Origin: CAXTTV01 sp964247295
Lineage (GTDB): Bacteria; Chloroflexota; Ktedonobacteria; Ktedonobacterales; Ktedonobacteraceae
Length of the DNA: 6,318 bases
Direction: 5' to 3'
NCBI GenBank assembly: GCA_964247295.1
Contig: CAXTTV010000248.1
Location: 1-6,318 of the forward strand
Below the pieces are notes generated by a model. That model searched no databases. It saw only the letters and a program-made list of their open reading frames with translations, and was not told where the DNA came from. The position numbers and the translations under genes are program-made. Of this stretch, positions 1-6,318 are shown one piece after another (the first letter of the stretch is position 1; every line of letters begins with the position of its first letter).

Positions 1-2
1 CC

Positions 3-2636
3 TATACAGAGGAGGCAGCGTACGAACTAAAAGATCGTTTATTTGAGCTCGTAAAGAAAACAGAGTATAAAGAAGATCTATCACTTATGCAGATAGATAC
101 ACTCCATGGTATTTGTAATAATCTCATTCTAAAATATCGTGATCAAAGTCCATTGGCCACAGAATATGAGACCCTTGAACAACTAACGCAGAAACTCTTT
201 ATTTTTGAACACTTCGAGACTATTTGCGATATCAGAAGTCCTATAGGAGAGCAGCGTTGGGAGAAAAGTGAGCGGTTGCGCTTCCTATTTACGCGGATAG
301 CTGAAGAGATGGTGAGTCCAAGAGACTTGGAGCGTTGTGGCCGACCATATGAAGTTCGTCTTGCACAAGCGTATCAACGATATAGAAAACTCCTATTTGA
401 GTATAATCTGATCGATTTTGCTCATCTTCAATTGGTGGCCTATGCTTTACTAGGGAAAAAGGAGATTTATCAAGAGGTCATAGGCAACATTCGCTATGTT
501 ATGGTCGATGAATACCAGGACGCAAATTATATTGAGGCACGGCTCTTACAAAGATTAGCAGAACGAGAGCGCAATCTTTGTGTTGTTGGAGACGAAGATC
601 AGTTTTTATATCGTTTTCGAGGAGCCAATGTCCTTCACCTTTTAGAGTTTTCATCAAAGTATCCGGATGCACGGATTGTTCAACTAGCGATAAATTATCG
701 TTCCCATCCCGATATCATCACTATGTATGATCAGTGGATGCGTGCAGCAGATTGGCATGATCGCAGAGGTAGGCTACATCGCGACTCTCGGAAATACATT
801 GAACCTGCCACTGGTAAATACAAGCAGTATCCCGCGATCCTCAAAATTGAGGCAATGCAGAGCGAGCATGAAGCGGAGGCCTTCGCGGATCTTATTCAGT
901 ACTTGAAAAAGGAAAATATTATCCAAGATTATAGCCAGGTGGTTCTGCTATTGTATAGCGTCAAGCGGTGCTATAGCGGAGAGTATATAGATGCTCTGGA
1001 GCGGCGGGGGATCAAAGCTTTTTGCCCAAGGGCGGGAGCTTTTTTTGAGCGCGAAGAGATTAAATTAATGATAGGTAGTCTGGCTTTTATCATAGACTAT
1101 CAGATTAGCAATTCTGCTGATAGATCTTTAGCTCGGTACATCTATGAAGGGATTAAAAGTATCGAGCAGCTCCATCCAGAAGGCGATCCCTTTAGGAATT
1201 ATTTAGAGCGACAGCGTGACGACTTTTGGCAGATGACCAGTCGTGGGAAAGATCTAGATGAACTGCTTTTTCTGTTTTATGATCTTCTTGGAAAAGGGCC
1301 TTTTATAGTGTCTGAGATCGATGATCCCGCCGATTACTGGAGAAATTTAGGAGTATTCTCTAAATTAATCCAGAGCTTCCAGCGCTATTACCATCAATTT
1401 CAGCACGACGATTCCGATAGCTGGTTAGGGACGCAATTATTTGAGCAATTTTTAAGCTATCTGTATAACGAGGGACTTAATGAGAACGAGAAACCTGATG
1501 CTATCTATCCACCAGGGGTGGTACCAATCATGACAATCCATCAGGCTAAGGGATTGGAGTTTCCCGTTGTTTTTGTTGGTAGCTTATTCTGGCGGAGTGG
1601 AGCAGATGATAAGGATAGAGTCCTTCGAGCATTCTATAAAAACAAAGAATCGCAGCGTGATGATAAAAGAGTTGAAGAGTTTGATTATATGCGCCGCTAC
1701 TATGTAGCTTTCTCGCGCGCGCGAGATTTACTTGTGCTGACCAGCAACCGAAAGGTTCATCGGGTGTTTAATACGATCTGGTCGCAACTGCCCGATCAGA
1801 AATTTGCCCGGCAAGAGCTCACCGCTTTAAAAACTATTGATCTGCGCCCATCAAAGGATATAAAGGGTAGATACAGCTTTTCTCAACATATACGCACATA
1901 TGATACATGCCCTAGACGATACCAATTTTTAGAGGAGTATGGTTTTAAGGCTAATCATTCACATGATACTCTATTTGGTCTTCTGGTCCATCAAACTTTG
2001 GAAGAGTTGCATCGCACTGCTCTGGTCCAGAAAGCCAGTACGATTACAGAGGAAAAGTTGGAGCAGCTATTCAACGCTACTTTCAAGATACTGACGAAAA
2101 CAAGAAAACAAGCTTTGGAGCAAGATAAATTAGTGGAGGCATATGAGCATGTAGTCAGTTACTATGAACAAAATCAGGAGGAGCTGGGCCGGATCTGGCG
2201 CGTGGAAGAGCGAGTTTCTATGGAGCGAACCGGGTATGTTCTCTCTGGCAGGGTCGATGTGTTAATGAGGCATCAAGATGGTCTGGAGTTAATAGATTTC
2301 AAAACTGGTGGCCGGGGAAATGATGATTCTGCGTATCTTCATGGGTATAGTAAACAGCTCTACATCTATGCAGAGGTGCTCCGCAGACGGTATGGCAGCC
2401 TTCCTCAAAGGTTGGCTCTGTATTGGACACGAGAGTCGAATAAAAAAGCCGCTCTCGTAGAAATAGCTGTAGATGAGCAGCGTATCCAGGAGGCGATGGT
2501 GGAGGTTGATAAAACGGTAGAGGGGATTAGAACGAAGCAGTTCGAGGTGAAGGTCGTACCTGATTATGAGAAGATCTGTTGCCGATGCGACTTTAAAGAG
2601 CGGTGCATTCGCGATCAAGTTATCGCCCGAAAATAA
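3..2636 (+). CDS. UvrD/PcrA-type DNA helicase fused to a RecB/Cas4-like iron-sulphur nuclease (5'-partial)
   Basis: ATP-driven 3'-5' DNA translocase with a nuclease tail, resembling AdnA/AdnB or AddA-type end-processing enzymes. The first ATG is at 87, but the frame is open to position 3 and the 28 upstream codons include YTEEAAYELKDRL, a helicase motif Ia; the true start and Walker A lie left of the window. Numbering from the Met at 87: motif Ic DTLHGIC 4-10, Walker B VMVDEYQD 138-145, motif III VVGDEDQ 166-172, motif IV NYRSHP 203-208, motif V MTIHQAKGLEF 482-492, motif VI YVAFSRAR 539-546. Spacing between motifs is normal for UvrD, so both helicase lobes look intact. The nuclease part has His635, Asp724 (GRVDVL), Asp737-x-Lys739 (IDFKTG) and the Q757xxxY761 motif. 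Cys608 (CPRRYQF) with C831-x2-C834-x5-C840 forms the AddB/Cas4-type Fe-S staple. All seen catalytic residues are present. Role is inferred: break repair or defence against foreign DNA. Family call is firm; subfamily is not. Confidence 0.93.
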   Translation, partial: YTEEAAYELKDRLFELVKKTEYKEDLSLMQIDTLHGICNNLILKYRDQSPLATEYETLEQLTQKLFIFEHFETICDIRSPIGEQRWEKSERLRFLFTRIAEEMVSPRDLERCGRPYEVRLAQAYQRYRKLLFEYNLIDFAHLQLVAYALLGKKEIYQEVIGNIRYVMVDEYQDANYIEARLLQRLAERERNLCVVGDEDQFLYRFRGANVLHLLEFSSKYPDARIVQLAINYRSHPDIITMYDQWMRAADWHDRRGRLHRDSRKYIEPATGKYKQYPAILKIEAMQSEHEAEAFADLIQYLKKENIIQDYSQVVLLLYSVKRCYSGEYIDALERRGIKAFCPRAGAFFEREEIKLMIGSLAFIIDYQISNSADRSLARYIYEGIKSIEQLHPEGDPFRNYLERQRDDFWQMTSRGKDLDELLFLFYDLLGKGPFIVSEIDDPADYWRNLGVFSKLIQSFQRYYHQFQHDDSDSWLGTQLFEQFLSYLYNEGLNENEKPDAIYPPGVVPIMTIHQAKGLEFPVVFVGSLFWRSGADDKDRVLRAFYKNKESQRDDKRVEEFDYMRRYYVAFSRARDLLVLTSNRKVHRVFNTIWSQLPDQKFARQELTALKTIDLRPSKDIKGRYSFSQHIRTYDTCPRRYQFLEEYGFKANHSHDTLFGLLVHQTLEELHRTALVQKASTITEEKLEQLFNATFKILTKTRKQALEQDKLVEAYEHVVSYYEQNQEELGRIWRVEERVSMERTGYVLSGRVDVLMRHQDGLELIDFKTGGRGNDDSAYLHGYSKQLYIYAEVLRRRYGSLPQRLALYWTRESNKKAALVEIAVDEQRIQEAMVEVDKTVEGIRTKQFEVKVVPDYEKICCRCDFKERCIRDQVIARK

Positions 2637-2668
2637 AAAAGAGAAGGCGATAACCTGTTTCGCCCTCT
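2635..2668 (-). terminator. Rho-independent terminator of the DUF5666 gene
   Basis: A 9-bp stem pairs 2642-2650 with 2660-2668 around a 9-nt loop. Read on the minus strand, it is followed by C and six T (2640-2635), then ATTT. The single imperfect position (2645/2665) is an A-C mismatch in plus-strand RNA but a G-U wobble in minus-strand RNA, and the plus strand has no T-run after the stem. Both points assign it to the leftward gene, whose stop is 5 nt away at 2674. The T-run overlaps the helicase stop codon. It may also slow helicase transcripts, but nothing else here looks like a helicase terminator. Confidence 0.75.
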
Positions 2669-2673
2669 AAAAG

Positions 2674-3591
2674 TTAACCAGAAGGTTGATTATTAATGGT
2701 GATTGAGACTGCCGAATAGCTACCATCCGAATGGCGCAGAGCCTGAAGCTTAATTGAGATTCCGCTATCTAATATCGCTGTCGCATAATCATCGGCGGCG
2801 ATCTGTGTCTGATCGGTAAGGCTAATAGTATATATGGTGTCACTGGCAGTCTTAAGCGTTAATGTGCTGCTGTCTGGATTATATGTCTGGATGATTCCAG
2901 TGAGCGAGACGGCAGTATCAGCGGAACGGCCCTGACTGACCGAAATTTTCTGGGCAGTGACAGTTCCATCTGTAGTTGCTGATCCCTGTACTGTGTAGAG
3001 ATTATTAAGCTGAAGATTAGCCAGTGACGATGGTGAGGTGTTGATTACAAACAGATCGTTATTGGTATCAATCAACGAAAATGTGCTGGAAGCGGGATCA
3101 ATGGCTATAACGGAACCCATGATGGTGACACTGCTGACCGTCGAGTTCTGAAGAACGCAGTTTATCGCATTCAAATTGCCGTGGCGATCTATCGTTCCTG
3201 TAACTAGGACATTCATACCTATACTAAGCTTTGAGCCAGAAGCGCCGGATGACTGGGTAATCTGATTAATTGTAAAATGACCGCCATTTGGTGTTTTCAG
3301 GATTACCTTATTCTGCTTTTGATTGATAGATGAAATCGTGCCCCGCGCTTGAAACTGGCCTGAATGCTGGAGAATCAGGCCCTGGATTGGCAGATTGAGA
3401 ACTGGCGTAGGATGATTGATCACCACCGGCGGGCTCTTGGTTGATGGGGCCTGAGCTAACGTGTTGCGGGGGAGTGCAAAAAACGCTAATGAGAAAGCTG
3501 TCATCGCAGCTAACCCTTTGCATCCGCCTAAGGAGGAAGAATTTCTTACAGGACAGTGGGGGGCGTGATGAGTAAAAAATTGAGAAAACAT
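2674..3591 (-). CDS. Exported protein with three DUF5666-like repeats
   Basis: A 305-residue protein with no enzymatic motif. The N-terminus has His/Arg/Lys residues, then a hydrophobic run (GLAAMTAFSLAFFAL, about 26-40) and an Ala-x-Ala site (LAQA, 45-48), so Sec export with cleavage near residue 48 is likely. A Pro-rich linker (about 49-70) follows. Three beta-rich units of about 65-75 residues then start near 82 (GTISSINQKQNKVILKT), 156 (TIMGSVIAIDPASSTFSLI) and 229 (SLTGIIQTYNPDSSTLTLKT). Each has the DUF5666 pattern: G-x-I/V, a short x-x-x-x-T-x-x-L/V hairpin, then a second strand pair ending in V-x-G or similar. The chosen ATG has an AGGAAAGGA site (3604-3612), but 12 nt away, which is long. 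An internal ATG at codon 30 would leave a short signal peptide without basic residues and is less attractive. The role is unknown, probably extracellular or wall-associated. It is separated by 162 nt and a possible terminator from the methyltransferase upstream. Confidence 0.8.
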   Translation of the reverse strand: MFSQFFTHHAPHCPVRNSSSLGGCKGLAAMTAFSLAFFALPRNTLAQAPSTKSPPVVINHPTPVLNLPIQGLILQHSGQFQARGTISSINQKQNKVILKTPNGGHFTINQITQSSGASGSKLSIGMNVLVTGTIDRHGNLNAINCVLQNSTVSSVTIMGSVIAIDPASSTFSLIDTNNDLFVINTSPSSLANLQLNNLYTVQGSATTDGTVTAQKISVSQGRSADTAVSLTGIIQTYNPDSSTLTLKTASDTIYTISLTDQTQIAADDYATAILDSGISIKLQALRHSDGSYSAVSITINNQPSG

Positions 3592-3649
3592 ATCTAAAGC
3601 AAATCCTTTCCTGAATATCTTCTTTCTGGCTGGGCCTAAATATCATAGT

Positions 3650-3655
3650 AGTATA
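3650..3655 (-). promoter_or_regulatory. Possible -10 element for the DUF5666 gene
   Basis: On the minus strand this reads TATACT, five of six matches to the -10 consensus. It lies about 58 nt upstream of the start codon and would give a leader of roughly 50 nt. No good -35 hexamer is found at 16-18 nt and there is no TG extension, so the call is weak. Confidence 0.3.
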
Positions 3656-3672
3656 TTCGGATAAATCTATGA

Positions 3673-3716
3673 AAAATTAACCCATTTCCAAGCAAATTCA
3701 GGAAATTTTCAGGGTT
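3673..3716 (-). terminator. Possible bulged-hairpin terminator after the methyltransferase gene
   Basis: On the minus strand, AACCC (3716-3712) pairs with GGGTT (3683-3679) and ATTTCC (3706-3701) pairs with GGAAAT (3689-3684). This makes an 11-bp stem with a 5-nt bulge on one side and an 11-nt loop. It is followed by AA and five T (3677-3673). It begins 38 nt after the methyltransferase stop and ends before the candidate -10 of the next gene, where a terminator would be expected. The bulge and short T-run make it only a candidate. Confidence 0.35.
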
Positions 3717-3753
3717 CATACGCGAAGTGAGATCCAATAATTGATAAAACAGG

Positions 3754-4395
3754 CTACTTGTTCACATAATAATTATGAGTTTTACGAGCGTGGATCAGGA
3801 CAATAGGTTGTAGAGGCACACCGGAACGCTTTTCAGAGCTGATCTGAAAGCCTGACTGTTTAAGAAGAGAGGGAGTATCTCGATTCCAATGACAATTGCC
3901 TGAGAGTCTGGTCGTTAATGGTACTACAAGATCCTGAATGCCTGATGATAGGGTGTTATAAGAGCGGACATGTTCAAAAAGAAAGAGGGTACCCTCGGGT
4001 TTAAGCACCCGTAAAATCTCTTGAAAGCTGCGAACAGGATCGTTCACTGAACAAAATACCAGTGTCGCGACTGCTGAGTCAAAGGTCTCACCTGCAAATG
4101 GCAACTCTTCAGCCGGGGCCTGAATAATATTTATAGGTACAGAGGCCTCCGCCAGGCTTTTTTTAGCATAAGGAAGCATAGCCAGATCGGGCTCTGTAGC
4201 CTCCACGCGAGTCACTTTATCCTTTTGGTAAAAAAAGAAATTCATGCCATTGCCTGATCCAATTTCCAGAACAGTCCCATAAGCCTCTCCCGCTGTTTTG
4301 GCTCGAAAAGGATCTACAAAGCGGCGGGTGCTACGGGACCGAGAAATTCGATTGTAAGAAGCTGCGAATCGGGGATACGTAGAGGAAGCTGTCAT
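3754..4395 (-). CDS. Class I SAM-dependent methyltransferase, METTL7/UbiE-like
   Basis: A 213-residue soluble enzyme expected to move a methyl group from S-adenosylmethionine to a small-molecule acceptor. The Rossmann-fold motifs appear in order: motif I VLEIGSGNG at 42-50 (SAM binding), an acidic ribose-binding segment TEPD at 67-70, the adenine-region APAEELPF at 93-100 followed by ETFDSAVATLVFCSV at 103-117, and the LKPEGTLFLFEHVRS strand at 131-145. The FEHVRS sequence and the later GNCHWNRDT (166-174) resemble the METTL7-like branch, in which a G-C-x-x-x-R segment follows the core. The N-terminal stretch (YNRISRSRSTRRFVDPFRAK) is basic and lacks a membrane anchor. The ATG has AAGGAG at 4403-4408, 7 nt away. 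It is divergent from the aldo/keto reductase (159 nt apart). The acceptor cannot be read from sequence; thiol, quinone-precursor or phospholipid acceptors are all seen in relatives. Confidence 0.88.
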   Translation of the reverse strand: MTASSTYPRFAASYNRISRSRSTRRFVDPFRAKTAGEAYGTVLEIGSGNGMNFFFYQKDKVTRVEATEPDLAMLPYAKKSLAEASVPINIIQAPAEELPFAGETFDSAVATLVFCSVNDPVRSFQEILRVLKPEGTLFLFEHVRSYNTLSSGIQDLVVPLTTRLSGNCHWNRDTPSLLKQSGFQISSEKRSGVPLQPIVLIHARKTHNYYVNK

Positions 4396-4417
4396 AAAAA
4401 ATCTCCTTATAGGAAAA

Positions 4418-4426
4418 ATTATAACA
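4418..4426 (-). promoter_or_regulatory. Extended -10 promoter of the methyltransferase gene
   Basis: On the minus strand this reads TGTTATAAT: a perfect TATAAT with a TG extension one base upstream. No strong -35 is visible upstream, as is usual for extended -10 promoters. Transcription would begin near 4411, leaving a leader of only about 15 nt that just contains the AAGGAG site (4403-4408). Confidence 0.65.
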
Positions 4427-4540
4427 TCTTTTTTCTATGTTTTTCTATATATGGTTATCTACTGTAACAACAAGTAAGATCTATGCGTGTACAGCTAAGG
4501 ACAACGTAAGGCGATTTATTTTCTTTGTAGTGTTTGAGAG

Positions 4541-4546
4541 AAGGAG
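4541..4546 (+). promoter_or_regulatory. Ribosome-binding site fixing the reductase start
   Basis: AAGGAG lies 8 nt before the ATG at 4555, an ideal spacing, and fixes this start rather than the internal Met at codon 31. I see no convincing -35/-10 pair for this gene in 4427-4540; its promoter remains unassigned. Confidence 0.75.
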
Positions 4547-4554
4547 AACAATAG

Positions 4555-5454
4555 ATGCAACATACAACGGAGCGGCCAGCAGAGGCCAGTGGTACTCTGA
4601 CAATCGGTGGCGATCTCAAGGTGAACCGCCTGGGTTTTGGAGCCATGCGGATTACTGGTGAGGGGGTTTGGGGCCAGCCGAAGGATAAGGGTGAGGCGAT
4701 TGCGGTCTTGAAAAGAGCGGTTGAGCTGGGCATTAATTTGATTGATACCGCAGACTCATATGGCCCTGATGTGAGTGAGGAGCTGATCGCTGAGGCACTC
4801 TATCCCTATCCTACGGGAGTGGTGATTACTACCAAAGGTGGTTTGCTGAGGACTGGTCCTAATGAGTGGCCCCAGGATGGAAGCCCGAAGCATCTGGAGG
4901 AGGCGCTTGAGGGCAGCTTGAAGCGGCTGAAACTGGATCATATCGACATCTATCAGTTTCATCGCCCAGATCCCAAAGTTCCGTTTGAAGATTCTGTGGG
5001 AACTCTTGCGAAAATGCAGCAACAGGGTAAAATCCGCCATATTGGCATCTCAAATGTGACTCTGGATCAACTTCAACAGGCACAGAAGATCGCAAAGATT
5101 GTCACAGTCCAGAACCACTATAATCTGGTGAAGCGTCAATCAGAAAATATGACAGTTGAACAATCTGAAAAGATGGTTGATGTCTGCGCGGAGCAGGGGA
5201 TTGGCTTTATTCCCTGGTTCCCTTTGGCGACAGGTGAGCTTGCCCGACCGGGCAGTGCCCTTGACGAGATCGCGAAAAAGCATAATGCCAGTCCCAGTCA
5301 GATCGCTCTGGCGTGGTTGCTCAAGCGTTCAAAAACGACTCTGCCGATCCCCGGTACCTCCTCCGTTCAACACCTGGAACAGAATGTTTTGGGCGCGACA
5401 ATTCAGTTGAGTCAAGAGGAGTTTGATTCCATCAACAAAAGCACAAAGCAGTAA
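4555..5454 (+). CDS. Aldo/keto reductase, YdbC/PdxI-like
   Basis: A 299-residue cytosolic NADPH-dependent oxidoreductase of the (beta/alpha)8 aldo/keto reductase superfamily. The complete catalytic tetrad is visible: Asp64 and Tyr69 (NLIDTADSYG), Lys94 (ITTKGG) and His136 (YQFHRPD). The N-terminal VNRLGFGAMRITG (23-35), the GISNVT segment (164-169) with VQNHYNL (185-191), and the cofactor-binding IPGTSSVQHLEQN (265-277) are standard for the family. From memory, the pattern VNRLGxGAM ... GVxGxPxD ... EALYPY ... IPGTSSVxHL is very close to E. coli YdbC, reported as the pyridoxal reductase PdxI. Reduction of pyridoxal or another small aldehyde is therefore a reasonable guess, but paralogues are common and substrates vary. 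The gene stands alone: divergent from the methyltransferase and convergent with the C39-like gene, from which it is separated by a large palindrome. Length is normal and no residue is missing. Confidence 0.93.
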   Translation: MQHTTERPAEASGTLTIGGDLKVNRLGFGAMRITGEGVWGQPKDKGEAIAVLKRAVELGINLIDTADSYGPDVSEELIAEALYPYPTGVVITTKGGLLRTGPNEWPQDGSPKHLEEALEGSLKRLKLDHIDIYQFHRPDPKVPFEDSVGTLAKMQQQGKIRHIGISNVTLDQLQQAQKIAKIVTVQNHYNLVKRQSENMTVEQSEKMVDVCAEQGIGFIPWFPLATGELARPGSALDEIAKKHNASPSQIALAWLLKRSKTTLPIPGTSSVQHLEQNVLGATIQLSQEEFDSINKSTKQ

Positions 5455-5475
5455 ATCTTTGTGGGGCTCCCTTTT

Positions 5476-5531
5476 ATAGAGGAAGGGTATAAATAGGTCG
5501 TCGCGACGACCTATTTATACCCTTCCTCTAT
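5476..5531. repeat. Perfect 56-bp palindrome between convergent genes
   Basis: The arm at 5476-5503 is the exact reverse complement of 5504-5531, with no spacer and no mismatch. The arm begins ATAGAGGAAGGG and ends GGTCGTCG at the centre. Symmetry stops abruptly on both sides (T at 5475 against G at 5532). It starts 21 nt after the reductase stop and ends 16 nt before the C39-like gene's stop. Transcripts from either side would fold into the same hairpin of about 26 bp, so a bidirectional transcription stop or 3'-end stabiliser is the simplest reading. Neither side has the T-run of a standard intrinsic terminator. A dispersed palindromic repeat, a MITE remnant or a site for a dimeric DNA-binding protein are alternatives. 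Confidence 0.95.
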
Positions 5532-5547
5532 GGATTATCTTCAGCCT

Positions 5548-6318
5548 TTACCAGATAAGGGCTCCTGATTCCCCGTTGTAAGTCATATCCTGTTGTATAG
5601 CGGTGAACAGAGTGTTTTGGCTGATTGTGTAGTGTCCATGATGGGTATAGCAATCAGTGTCGCAGCTTTGCTCATAGGTATACGTGTTTGTTTTATTATT
5701 GTAACCAATGATGGTGATCAAATGACTGGTATGATAGTGGTGGGACCAGTCAGGTAACAACGCAGCGTCAAGCGCGACAACCGGTGGAATCTTGGAATTC
5801 CAGATGTCATCCTCTACATGCTGGCGCAGGGTTGCGGCATCTATATTCGCGGCATTTACTGAGGAATAGAAGAAGTTGCTCCACTTGCTTGTGTTGTGAC
5901 CAGAAGCCGCCCAATTTAAGGTGTCCTTTTCGTCGATGGTTACGGTACCAGCGGTAGGATAGCCGCTATAGGTCATCTCACCATTAGAGGTAAAGTAAGG
6001 ATTGCGAGACTGCGTAGCGATGTACATCATGTAGGAGTGAGCTCCATTGTCATCCCATGTTGTAGATATATGAGGATTTGAGAAGGTGCGCTTTCCGTTG
6101 CCTTTGACATTTATATTATGCCAATATGAGAGGGCGACGGTGGTTGAGCCAGGCCCACACATGTACCACATGTAATGGTCAGAGTAGGCTTTCCCATTGG
6201 CATCAGTCCCATCGCCATGAGACTCGTAGATTGTATCAGCAACGGCTGTAGGAAGTGTGTAGATATCCGGCATTGCGGCAAGGGACTGTCTCGGATCTTC
6301 TAAACCAGAATGAATGTT
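5548..6318 (-). CDS. C39-like cysteine peptidase-related protein (5'-partial)
   Basis: The frame is open from the stop at 5548 to the right edge. The first in-frame Met in the window (ATG at 6273-6271) has no Shine-Dalgarno site. The 15 upstream codons (beginning NIHSGLEDPRQS) look like normal coding sequence, so the real start, and probably a signal peptide, lies beyond the window. Numbering from that Met, MCGPGSTTVALSYW (38-51) matches the catalytic-cysteine motif of the C39-like/papain-like fold (Cys39), and TSHLITIIGYNN (182-193) matches the histidine strand (His184). The usual Gln/His-rich oxyanion segment before the cysteine reads SDHYMWYM. The place where relatives usually have Asp or Asn after the histidine strand reads YTYEQS, so activity is not certain. 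Many Tyr, Asn, Thr and Ser residues and an extra Cys pair (204 and 208) suit an extracellular protein. No ABC transporter is attached, so it is not a classical bacteriocin-exporting C39 enzyme. The substrate is unknown. Confidence 0.7.
   Translation of the reverse strand, partial: NIHSGLEDPRQSLAAMPDIYTLPTAVADTIYESHGDGTDANGKAYSDHYMWYMCGPGSTTVALSYWHNINVKGNGKRTFSNPHISTTWDDNGAHSYMMYIATQSRNPYFTSNGEMTYSGYPTAGTVTIDEKDTLNWAASGHNTSKWSNFFYSSVNAANIDAATLRQHVEDDIWNSKIPPVVALDAALLPDWSHHYHTSHLITIIGYNNKTNTYTYEQSCDTDCYTHHGHYTISQNTLFTAIQQDMTYNGESGALIW

Noticed and set aside
2289..2618. Leftward open frame of 109 codons inside the helicase gene
   Set aside because: It is antisense to the conserved nuclease domain with no ribosome-binding site; an accidental frame.
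1906..2618. Cas4-like nuclease motifs suggesting a CRISPR locus
   Set aside because: The motifs belong to the nuclease tail of a helicase, and no repeat-spacer array or other cas-like gene is present in the window.
3308..3646. Leftward open frame of 112 codons overlapping the start of the DUF5666 gene
   Set aside because: It overlaps the signal-peptide and first-repeat coding region in another frame, has an Arg/Ser/Cys-rich composition typical of an out-of-frame translation, and resembles no family.
3684..3716. Direct-repeat-like TTCAGG copies (3698-3703 and about 3708-3713) as an operator
   Set aside because: The copies are short and AT-rich and are better explained as parts of the bulged hairpin; no symmetric operator is convincing.
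4437..4661. Rightward open frame of 74 codons before and into the reductase gene
   Set aside because: It runs into the reductase in a different frame, has no Shine-Dalgarno site and gives a low-complexity, non-family peptide. The reductase frame with AAGGAG is clearly the real one.
5476..5531. Palindrome as an assembly fold-back artefact
   Set aside because: A fold-back would continue the inverted symmetry into the flanks. Here the flanks differ immediately, and coherent, different genes lie on each side. Raw reads would settle it fully.

Overview
The window is a short stretch of bacterial chromosome with five protein-coding genes, two of them cut by the window edges, and no RNA gene, CRISPR array or recognisable insertion sequence. 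Shine-Dalgarno sites are AAGGAG-like, gene density is moderate and base composition is mixed: the helicase gene is rich in AAA, ATA and TTA codons, while the aldo/keto reductase is visibly richer in G and C. Secreted DUF5666-type repeats, a METTL7-like methyltransferase and a stand-alone C39-like peptidase would fit a soil bacterium such as a Chloroflexota/Ktedonobacteria member. That is an inference from gene content only, and other phyla are possible.

Left to right: (1) positions 3-2636, plus strand: the 5'-truncated remainder of a UvrD/PcrA-type helicase fused to a C-terminal RecB/Cas4-like nuclease with a four-cysteine iron-sulphur signature. (2) 2674-3591, minus strand: an exported protein with three DUF5666-like beta-rich repeats. 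It converges on the helicase, and a hairpin terminator for it lies between the two stop codons. (3) 3754-4395, minus strand: a class I SAM-dependent methyltransferase with its own extended -10 promoter and a good ribosome-binding site. (4) 4555-5454, plus strand, divergent from (3): a YdbC/PdxI-like aldo/keto reductase. (5) 5548-6318, minus strand, convergent with (4): a C39-like cysteine peptidase-related protein that is open to the right edge.

Between (4) and (5) lies the most striking non-coding element, a perfect 56-bp palindrome (two 28-nt arms, no spacer) at 5476-5531. It has no T-tract on either side.

The genes do not form an obvious pathway or a recognisable defence system. Orientation changes at almost every gene, and most appear to be separate transcription units. 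The helicase-nuclease is the only one with a clear nucleic-acid role (double-strand-break repair or foreign-DNA processing). Its partners, if any, are to the left of the window.
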